NCBI GenBank assembly: GCA_938044055.1
Contig: CALIQO010000047.1
Location: 1 to 7,066, forward strand
Reading direction: 5' to 3'
From: an uncultured Saprospiraceae bacterium
Lineage (GTDB): Bacteria; Bacteroidota; Bacteroidia; Chitinophagales; Saprospiraceae
Length of the DNA: 7,066 bases
In this document: one piece after another, positions 1 to 4,774 of the stretch
Numbering within the stretch: position 1 is the first letter of the stretch
Layout of the letters: every line of letters starts with the position of its first letter
The notes under the pieces: model-generated
The model's database searches: none
What the model was told of the DNA's origin: nothing
What the model saw: only the letters and a program-made list of their open reading frames with translations
Made by a program: the position numbers and the translations under genes

Positions 1-1
1 C

Positions 2-637
2 AGCGCAGGTAACACCGGCGAATTGAAAATAGGTTATGTGGGTTCAGCGATGCAAGAGGTCTTGCCTTCCATATTGAAATTGATAAGAAAGGAATTTCCA
101 GAGATCCATTTCGATTTAAGACAATGGGATAATCAGAGACAGGTGGAAGCGATTATGGATGGGGCTTTAGATATAGGCATGGTAAGGATGGATTCACTTC
201 CATCCTCTTTAAAGAAAAAAGAAATGCAGAGCGATACTTACTCTATTGTATTGCCGAAAGACCATCCTATAAGTAATAGGTCGTTTAAGGATTTAGGCCA
301 ATTAAAATCTGAAAAGTTTATTCTGTTTGACCCTTCATATAGTGAATCTTATTATCGACAGATGATGAGAATATTTGATGATGCAGGTTTTAATCCAGAC
401 ATTGCGCACAAGACGGTACATGCTTCTACGATTTATAGTTTGGTAGAAAATGGTTTCGGAGTTTCAGTAGTGCCCAGTAGCCTTAAGAAGGGTTATGATT
501 ATGATCTCAAGTTTATAGAAATGAAGAAATCCGTTCATCGTACTACTTTACTTGCGACATGGAATCCAGAAAACAAGAATCCTTCAATGAAGCATTTTTT
601 ATCTGTATTGGAAGGTGTGCATGTGGAGCGTAAGTGA
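2..637 (+). CDS. LysR-family transcriptional regulator, C-terminal effector-binding part (5' end outside window)
   Basis: The reading frame is open from the window edge, so the true start and the N-terminal winged helix-turn-helix (about 85-90 residues) lie upstream. About 211 residues are visible. They begin with the hallmark opening of the LysR substrate-binding domain (GELKIGYVGSA), followed by a pattern typical of the BenM/CatM/CbnR-like branch: LPSILKLIRKEFPEIHFDLR, then DGALDIGMVR, then IVLPKDHP. A second subdomain ends near VENGFGVSVVPSSL. By family knowledge the protein binds a small inducer between two periplasmic-binding-protein-like lobes and controls a nearby, often divergent, gene, which is not in view. 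The C-terminus (ending VERK, then TGA) looks intact, so the neighbouring insertion sequence lies after the gene and does not break it. A TTG at 23 is internal to the domain and is not a real start. The family is near certain; the inducer is unknown. Confidence 0.9.
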   Translation, partial: SAGNTGELKIGYVGSAMQEVLPSILKLIRKEFPEIHFDLRQWDNQRQVEAIMDGALDIGMVRMDSLPSSLKKKEMQSDTYSIVLPKDHPISNRSFKDLGQLKSEKFILFDPSYSESYYRQMMRIFDDAGFNPDIAHKTVHASTIYSLVENGFGVSVVPSSLKKGYDYDLKFIEMKKSVHRTTLLATWNPENKNPSMKHFLSVLEGVHVERK

Positions 638-750
638 TTCGGCGGCCTCGATTAGATTTGATTGTGTATTGGGTTAATTTTCAGAGATTTTTTCTTGCAC
701 TAAAAAACTATAGCGTGGCTCTTCCCTTTAGACCGTATGTTTAAATTAAA

Positions 751-807
751 ATAGGTTTCAGATTTTTATATTGAAATATTGACAAACAATTAAAATCTAA
801 AACCTAT
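751..807 (+). repeat. Imperfect inverted repeat that would fold over the transposase start codon
   Basis: The left arm at 751-773 begins ATAGGTTT and continues AGATTTT. The right arm at 788-807 carries AAAATCT and ends AAACCTAT. The arms pair over about 20 positions with one wobble and a small bulge, around a 14-base loop. The first two bases of the transposase ATG (806-808) are in the right arm. In a transcript started upstream, this fold would bury the start codon and its initiation region. By analogy with other insertion sequences this could limit expression from read-through transcripts. It could equally be a binding or end structure of the element. The pairing is seen directly; the role is inferred. 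Confidence 0.6.
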
Positions 808-1849
808 GGAAAATAAAGGTACAACTATTTATGGAGGAATTGATGTCCATAAGAAAAGTTGGGAAGTTCAACTTATGTCAAATAACACCACATTAAAGAG
901 ATTTAGGATGGATCCTCCAAGTGCAGTTAAGCTTGCTTCTTTATTGAAACGAGAATATCCAGGAATGGAATACAAATGTGCTTATGAAGCTGGATTTTCA
1001 GGTTTTGGCCTTCAAAGATCTTTGTCAACTTTGGGAATTGAAACTATTGTTGTTCACCCTGCAGACATCCCTACAACTGATTGGGAGAAAAGGAATAAAA
1101 CAGATAAAATTGATTGTCGCAAAATTGCAAATTCTCTAAGGTCTGGAATGATTAAAGGTATATACATACCCACTAAGCAACAAGAAAAAGATCGAAGTTT
1201 GGTGAGATACAGGTATAGCATTGCAAGCGATATTCGAAAATTGAAAAATAGAATTACATCTCATCTAGCTTTTATCGACATTGACTTTGGTAGTAAAAAA
1301 AACAATTATTGGTCTAGAGTATTTATTAGTGAAATCGAACAATTTGCAAAGCAAAACAAGAATAAAACTTTAATTCTTATGCTTGAACACCTTTGCATAC
1401 AAAGAAATCTAGCAGCGCATTGCATGAAGGATTTGAGAGACCTTTCTAAGTCAGAAAGGTACAAGCATAATTTCGATTTGTTACTTAGCATACCTGGTGT
1501 AGGTTTATTAACAGCTATGGTGTTTTTGACAGAGTTAGGAAATATTGATCGTTTTAAAGACGACGACAACTATATATCTTATATCGGCTTGGTTCCAGGT
1601 ACACATAGTAGTGGAGAAAACCATAGAGTTGGAAGTCTTACAAAAAGAGGAAACAAAAGAGTACGTACAGCCTTAGTTTTAAGTGCTTGGATGTCTATTC
1701 GTAGTTCACCTAAAATGTTAGCAGCTTATGAATCATATCGATCAGCAAATATGGTAGCAAATAAATCAATTATAAAAATTGCGAAAAAACTTGCTTTAAT
1801 AATGCGCGCAGTATTAAGAGATAAAGTGAGATATGATCCATTTAAATAA
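806..1849 (+). CDS. IS110-family transposase (DEDD/serine bridge-RNA recombinase)
   Basis: This 347-residue protein matches the IS110 family end to end. The N-terminal RuvC-like DEDD domain shows D13 in YGGIDVHKKSWEV, E61 in AYEAG, and D100 and D103 in NKTDKIDCRK. These correspond in order and spacing to the catalytic acidic residues of IS621. A charged helical, probably coiled-coil, linker spans roughly 125-225. The C-terminal Transposase_20 domain has the helix-hairpin-helix-like SIPGVGLLTA (228-237), then YIGLVPGTHSSGENHRVG with the conserved catalytic serine at S268 or S269, then LTKRGNKRVRTAL. Family members use a bridge RNA from the element's own non-coding end to pair donor and target DNA, and the serine attacks DNA. 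Nothing is truncated, so the enzyme could be active. The ATG at 806 fits the family N-terminus. There is no clear Shine-Dalgarno site, as is usual in Bacteroidota. Confidence 0.95.
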   Translation: MENKGTTIYGGIDVHKKSWEVQLMSNNTTLKRFRMDPPSAVKLASLLKREYPGMEYKCAYEAGFSGFGLQRSLSTLGIETIVVHPADIPTTDWEKRNKTDKIDCRKIANSLRSGMIKGIYIPTKQQEKDRSLVRYRYSIASDIRKLKNRITSHLAFIDIDFGSKKNNYWSRVFISEIEQFAKQNKNKTLILMLEHLCIQRNLAAHCMKDLRDLSKSERYKHNFDLLLSIPGVGLLTAMVFLTELGNIDRFKDDDNYISYIGLVPGTHSSGENHRVGSLTKRGNKRVRTALVLSAWMSIRSSPKMLAAYESYRSANMVANKSIIKIAKKLALIMRAVLRDKVRYDPFK

Positions 1850-1995
1850 AAATAAATTCTGTGTATAAATATTCACATGAAGTGACCGATTTTTGATTCC
1901 TTCCTAGTTGCTTAAAGGATACCTTTAGACTTCGGCCTTCTCTAAGAATGAAATGATCTTCCACCCCTGAAATAAAGGGTGACTGTATATAGCAG

Positions 1996-2006
1996 GTTGA
2001 ATTATT
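1996..2006 (+). repeat. 11-base direct repeat, copy 1 (inside candidate RNA)
   Basis: The word GTTGAATTATT occurs here, in the second open segment of the candidate bridge RNA, and again exactly at 2244-2254. If this segment is the donor loop, such a word would be expected to match the DNA at the element's right end. The match is exact, but the bases beside it differ in the two copies. Confidence 0.5.
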
Positions 2007-2042
2007 AAACACAGAAAAGATATTTTATCGGTTTACCACACA

Positions 2043-2082
2043 CCAACATTAGAAAATCATTGAGTGATTTTTCTAATATTGG
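2043..2082 (+). repeat. Long hairpin in the IS110 3' non-coding region
   Basis: Arms at 2043-2059 (starting CCAACATTAG) and 2065-2082 (ending CTAATATTGG) pair over 17 positions with one G-U wobble and one extra base, closing a five-base loop. It is followed at once by a small GTGG-AAAA-CCAC hairpin at 2085-2096. There is no T-run after it, so it is more likely part of a structured RNA than a terminator. Confidence 0.6.
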
Positions 2083-2108
2083 AAGTGGAAAACCACATAG
2101 GAATAGCT

Positions 2109-2128
2109 GTTTAACTAGGCAGTTAAAC
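2109..2128 (+). repeat. Perfect 8-bp hairpin GTTTAACT/AGTTAAAC
   Basis: Two eight-base arms enclose the loop AGGC. AT-rich DNA follows, but there is no continuous T-run on the + strand until well downstream. It may mark the 3' end of the candidate bridge RNA or be another of its domains. Confidence 0.5.
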
Positions 2129-2160
2129 TGACTACTTATTAATTGAAACAAAAAAATCTG

Positions 2161-2197
2161 CCTCAATACTTGCTTTTTAACATAGCAGGGATTGAGG
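2161..2197. repeat. Hairpin CCTCAAT/ATTGAGG with an inner stem
   Basis: CCTCAAT (2161-2167) pairs with ATTGAGG (2191-2197), and inside it TTGCT pairs with AGCAG with one wobble. A run of seven A lies just to the left (2151-2157). Read on the minus strand the hairpin is therefore followed by seven T, the form of an intrinsic terminator pointing left. No minus-strand gene is seen that would need it, so the function is open. Confidence 0.4.
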
Positions 2198-2243
2198 GTG
2201 AGGGCGTGCTGAAGATCGAAGATGATTGTTGTAATACGATGCT

Positions 2244-2254
2244 GTTGAATTATT
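2244..2254 (+). repeat. 11-base direct repeat, copy 2 (possible right-end donor site)
   Basis: This is an exact second copy of GTTGAATTATT from 1996-2006. If the first copy is a donor guide, this copy would mark the right terminus of the IS110 element, with the exchange point at or just after it. This is inference only. Confidence 0.35.
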
Positions 2255-2342
2255 GCGGTTAGGATATTGCTCTGCGTTGCCTGACCCTAAAGGGTGTCTG
2301 CAAGCGTGGATTCTGAATAATGTATAAATAGGGTACGGGTTC

Positions 2343-2354
2343 ATTCAGCTGAAT
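2343..2354. promoter_or_regulatory. 12-base perfect palindrome upstream of the AraC gene
   Basis: ATTCAGCTGAAT reads the same on both strands and lies about 100 bases before the AraC start. A dimeric regulator could bind it. Palindromes of this length arise by chance in a region of this size fairly often, so support is weak. Confidence 0.2.
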
Positions 2355-2452
2355 TGATTAGCCGTGATTGTGAATCGTGATGTAACTAATAATCTTTAAT
2401 CAATGTCCTGCTGGATATGTACTTTTAAACTAAGTAAGTAACTTCGTTATTG

Positions 2453-3271
2453 ATGTCTAAACTATCGAGTATAAGATCTCTGTTTACACCGATTCAACCT
2501 ACTGTAAGGATGCTTGGTGGTCCTGTATCATATAGAGAGGTTATGCCTAGTCCAGCTCTTCAGAACATGATTTATTGTTATTGGTCATTGAGAACAGAAG
2601 GAGAGTTGTCAAGTAATTTTTTATACCGGGTTGTAGCAGATGGATGTATTGATGTATTCTTAGATATGGATAACAAGCAAGAAACGTTCGTTATGGGATT
2701 CTGCAAGAAGTATACAGAATTTCCACTGAGTAAATCTTTTCATTATGTAGGTATCCGGTTTTTGCCATCTATGTTTACTCAATTGTTCGGAATAGATGCT
2801 TCCTTACTTACAGATAGATATCTTGAATTAGATTCCTTGATGCCTTCATTCCATCGGGTGTTGAGTGATGAGCTGAGGGCCATAACAGTTTTTTCAGAAT
2901 GGGTAGAAAGAATTAATCAGCATTTAGAATCATATGTTGAAAGTATATCTATAGATGTAGATAATAGATTTTATGATGCCTTAGAAACCATCTTTAATTG
3001 TCAAGGCATGTTTTCTGTAGAGAAAGATCTCAGAACGGGGTTAAGTGCTAGGCAACTCCGTCGTGTTTTTAATTATTATTTAGGGACTACGCCGAAGACC
3101 TTTGGGAAGGTGGTTAGATTTCAGAATATCTTAAAGGCTAAACCTTCAACTCAAAGCTTGCGACAAAACAAGCTTTTTTATGATGTCGGATATTATGATC
3201 AAGCGCATTTTATTAAAGATTTTAAGAGCCTTTATGGTGTCGTTCCTTCTGTAGCTTTTGGGAGAGAGTAG
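2453..3271 (+). CDS. AraC-family transcriptional regulator with DUF6597-type N-terminal domain
   Basis: The protein has 272 residues from the ATG at 2453. A TTG at 2450 is in frame, but the adjacent ATG is the better start. Residues about 28-130 match the DUF6597-type sensor domain: a YREVMPSPALQNMIYCYWSL opening, then VADGCIDVFLDM, GFCKKYTEFPL, VGIRFLPSMFTQLFGI and LLTDRYLEL. Residues about 186-267 are the AraC/XylS double helix-turn-helix. GLSARQLRRVFNYYLGTTPK is the first recognition region, and YDVGYYDQAHFIKDFKSLYG with a VVPS end is the conserved second motif. The protein probably binds DNA as a cytoplasmic activator; its signal is unknown. The VOC gene starts 90 bases downstream on the same strand. 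This pairing is common in Bacteroidota and suggests that the regulator controls the VOC gene. The family call is firm; the target is inference. Confidence 0.93.
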   Translation: MSKLSSIRSLFTPIQPTVRMLGGPVSYREVMPSPALQNMIYCYWSLRTEGELSSNFLYRVVADGCIDVFLDMDNKQETFVMGFCKKYTEFPLSKSFHYVGIRFLPSMFTQLFGIDASLLTDRYLELDSLMPSFHRVLSDELRAITVFSEWVERINQHLESYVESISIDVDNRFYDALETIFNCQGMFSVEKDLRTGLSARQLRRVFNYYLGTTPKTFGKVVRFQNILKAKPSTQSLRQNKLFYDVGYYDQAHFIKDFKSLYGVVPSVAFGRE

Positions 3272-3361
3272 ATGATCTATGTCCGTTTTTTACAATGGAT
3301 ACTTCGTTGATGCCTGCATATTTGTATTGTAATTATTATAATCATTAAAAACCTTGTTGTT

Positions 3362-3757
3362 ATGAAATTGAATGCAGGAATATTAACAGAAAAAATAGCA
3401 GAGAGTAAAAAATTTTATTCAGAAGTTCTCGATTTCGGTGTAACATTCGAGAATGAATTTTACTTATTGATGCATACTCCTAATAAGCAAGCCGAACTAA
3501 GTTTTCTGCTGCCGAATCACCCTACCCAGCAACCATTTTTTCATCCTCCTTTTCAAGGCCAAGGCTTATTTCTTACGATTGAATTAGAAGACGTCGATGC
3601 ACTCTATGAGAAAATCAAAGGCATGGATATAGAGATTAAACTTGATATAAGAGATGAACCATGGGGCGACAGACACTTTGCTATTGAAGATCCTAATGGA
3701 GTAGGAATTGACTTAGTAAAGTACACTTCGCCAGCAGAGGCGTTAAAGATGTACTAG
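3362..3757 (+). CDS. VOC-family protein (glyoxalase/bleomycin-resistance fold), C-terminus altered by transposon DNA
   Basis: This 131-residue protein has the two beta-alpha-beta-beta-beta modules of the vicinal-oxygen-chelate superfamily. The first module is MKLNAGILTEKIAESKKFYS, then LDFGVTFENEFYLLMHT and AELSFLLP. The second is GLFLTIELEDVDALYEKIKG, then IRDEPWGDRHFAIEDPNGVG and IDLVKY. The DPNG turn and the WGDRHF strand are typical. The usual glutamate in the last strand is aspartate (GIDLV), so a metal-dependent reaction cannot be assumed. Such proteins act as dioxygenases, isomerases, glyoxalases or ligand-binding drug-resistance proteins; the substrate is unknown. From about 3733 the DNA also reads, one frame over, as IS256 transposase (SRGVKDVL), so the last residues (about AEALKMY) derive from the transposon remnant. 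The fold itself looks complete up to VKYTSP. It probably belongs with the upstream AraC regulator. Confidence 0.9.
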   Translation: MKLNAGILTEKIAESKKFYSEVLDFGVTFENEFYLLMHTPNKQAELSFLLPNHPTQQPFFHPPFQGQGLFLTIELEDVDALYEKIKGMDIEIKLDIRDEPWGDRHFAIEDPNGVGIDLVKYTSPAEALKMY

Positions 3758-4278
3758 AAATGTGCACACATAATTTACAAAGCTTTACAGAAGTAATAGC
3801 AGATAATTTCCCACAGCCCATAGTACAAAAATGTATAGTTCACCAGGTACGTAATTCACTTAAGTATGTTGATGAGAAAGACAAAAAGAAAATAACAACA
3901 GGTCATAGGAAGGTATACACAGCGATAAGCCGAGAAGAGCCACAGTCAGCATTAGCCTCCTTTGAAAAAGTCTGGGGAGAAAAATATGATTACATAGTCA
4001 AACAATGGAAATATAACTGGGAAGAACTTATCGCCTAAATGGATTTTCCAGAAGGAATATGCAAGTTGATATACACCGCTAATCCAGTAGAGGCCCTACA
4101 AAGAACAATGCAAAAACTAATAAAGTCTAAGGCTACTTGGGTGTTTCAGGCAGCTCTCACAAAACAGCTGTATCTGTCACTAATGCTCAATAAGAAATCA
4201 TGGAAAAGAAAGGTGTATGGATGGGTGCAGATACAAAGAGACATACTCAAGAAATATCCTCAAAGAATCCCCTATTGA
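3733..4278 (+). pseudogene. IS256-family (Mutator-type) transposase remnant, C-terminal half
   Basis: One frame from 3733 reads SRGVKDVLEMCTHNLQSFTE, then CIVHQVRNSLKYV, KVWGEKYDYIVKQWKYNWEE, an in-frame TAA at 4036-4038, then MDFPEGICKLIYTANPVEAL and a final WKRKVYGWVQIQRDI. Order and spacing match the second half of IS256 transposases. The first half, including the first catalytic aspartate, is missing. The second catalytic aspartate (usually CTDNL or similar) is histidine, with codon CAT at 3769. The stop falls where the family has an aromatic residue before the FPEGI-like segment. The third catalytic residue, E in NPVEAL (codon 4090), is kept. The remnant abuts and overlaps the 3' end of the VOC gene. 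It cannot make a working transposase. The starts at 3760 and 4039 are internal methionines and should not be annotated as separate genes. Confidence 0.92.
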
Positions 4279-4288
4279 AAATCCGAAG

Positions 4289-4379
4289 CCCTTCTCTCTC
4301 CATTCGGCCTACGACCTCCTTCCGAGAGAAGGGCCGCTTCTTGAAAGCAAGAAGCAAAAGTCTATTGTAAACAATAGAC
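4289..4379. repeat. Array of three consecutive perfect hairpins after the IS256 remnant
   Basis: Hairpin 1 is CCCTTCTCTC (4289-4298) with GAGAGAAGGG (4324-4333), ten pairs around a GC-rich 25-base loop. Hairpin 2 is GCTTCTTG (4336-4343) with CAAGAAGC (4348-4355), eight pairs around AAAG. Hairpin 3 is GTCTATTGT (4360-4368) with ACAATAGAC (4371-4379), nine pairs around AA. Hairpin 1 can extend by GAAGC/GCTTC if hairpin 2 opens, so two folds compete. The block is more GC-rich than its surroundings and begins eleven bases after the transposase stop. It may be a dispersed palindromic repeat, the remnant of an element end or a transcription terminator; it does not look like a gene. Confidence 0.65.
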
Positions 4380-4481
4380 ACAGTTATATGACTATTCCGT
4401 AATTAATAAAAAACAATAAGTCCTTCGTCATCGGAATTTCTATTCTCACATCCTCTCCATATCACTGGGCCGATGTACTAA

Positions 4482-4740
4482 TTTTTTTTGAATAGCACAA
4501 TAAAACCCAAAATAAATTCCTTAAATAGATTAGACAAAGCTTGCTTGGTAGTACTATATTATACAACAAAGCTACGCCAGCTTGATTCCACCGATTCATT
4601 AATGTATGAAGAACTTTTTCCTTGACGAGATAATAATACATCTGGGAGGTTTAAGAAAGGAAATGATTATTTAGGGCCTTGATCCAAATCTACTTGGCGT
4701 ATTATTCTATGTGCATAATGAAGCAGCTAGTATAGAATGA
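4482..4740 (+). pseudogene. Probable frameshifted remnant of an unknown gene
   Basis: The frame from 4482 to a TGA at 4623-4625 reads protein-like text (SLNRLDKACLVVLYYTTKLR, then QLDSTDSLMYEELFP). The same frame continues after that stop with RDNNTSGRFKKGNDYLG to another stop at 4680. A shift near 4674 into the next frame carries on smoothly as GLDPNLLGVLFYVHNEAASI to a TGA at 4738-4740. One stop and one shift would restore a continuous stretch of about 85 residues. No good start codon is visible and I do not recognise the family. It could be the decayed C-terminus of a gene cut by the transposon events upstream. A chance reading in AT-rich DNA is possible. Confidence 0.3.
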
Positions 4741-4774
4741 ATTAATTGACGTAATCTGGTTTAAATTTAGAAAA

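Larger units (their letters stand above)
1881..2128 (+). ncRNA. Candidate bridge RNA region of the IS110 element
   Basis: Directly after the transposase, this non-coding stretch is unusually rich in pairable segments. ACCGAT (1885-1890) can pair with ATCGGT (2027-2032) and enclose two hairpins: CTTAAAGG/CCTTTAG (1911-1918 with 1922-1928) and CACCC/GGGTG (1962-1966 with 1977-1981). This leaves open internal segments at about 1929-1961 and 1982-2026. Three further hairpins follow (2043-2082, 2085-2096, 2109-2128). A multi-stem RNA with two open loops beside an IS110 recombinase gene is the expected form of a bridge RNA, with a target loop first and a donor loop second. The pairings are visible in the sequence; assignment as a bridge RNA is inference from position and form. 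No promoter or exact ends are identified. Confidence 0.4.
638..2254 (+). mobile_element. IS110-family insertion sequence, ends approximate
   Basis: The element is defined by its intact recombinase (806-1849). Coordinates are outer limits. The left end must lie between the LysR stop (637) and the start-codon hairpin near 751. The right end must lie after the structured region that finishes near 2128. I set it provisionally at 2254, where an 11-base word from the RNA region recurs. No terminal inverted repeats or target duplication are visible, which is normal for IS110 elements because they lack both. Long non-coding DNA after the gene and little before it resembles the IS1111 arrangement, where the guide RNA lies at the right end; classic IS110 elements carry it at the left. 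Confidence 0.5.
2198..2449. other. Non-coding interval before the AraC gene
   Basis: No coding remnant could be read in any frame. The stretch is more GC-rich than its surroundings to about 2310. It contains the second copy of the 11-base word, a small hairpin at about 2284-2295 (ACCCT-AA-AGGGT, with outer TTGC/GCAA), a 12-base palindrome (2343-2354) and the upstream region of the AraC gene. The right end of the IS110 element may fall inside it. Confidence 0.5.

Noticed and set aside
1306..1569. Minus-strand open frame of 87 codons inside the IS110 transposase
   Set aside because: It lies wholly within a well-supported gene on the other strand, and its translation shows no recognisable motif.
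1861..2449. CRISPR array or attachment site in the repeat-rich IS110 flank
   Set aside because: The repeats are single inverted pairs with unequal spacing; there are no regularly spaced direct repeats, tRNA or integrase.
2450..2455. TTG at 2450 as the AraC gene start
   Set aside because: An ATG follows immediately at 2453, and nothing favours the extra codon.
4217..4402. Plus-strand frame of 61 codons running from the IS256 remnant into the hairpin array
   Set aside because: It starts inside the transposase remnant in another frame and its second half is hairpin DNA; no family features.
4400..4480. Minus-strand protein-like text (YGEDVRIEIPMTKDL) near 4420-4460
   Set aside because: It is short, bounded by stops and unlike any family I recognise; chance is likely.
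4679..4705. TTGATC and TATTAT as a sigma-70-like promoter for the serine hydrolase gene
   Set aside because: The spacer is only 15 bases, and Bacteroidota use a different -33/-7 consensus; no good match to that consensus was found either.
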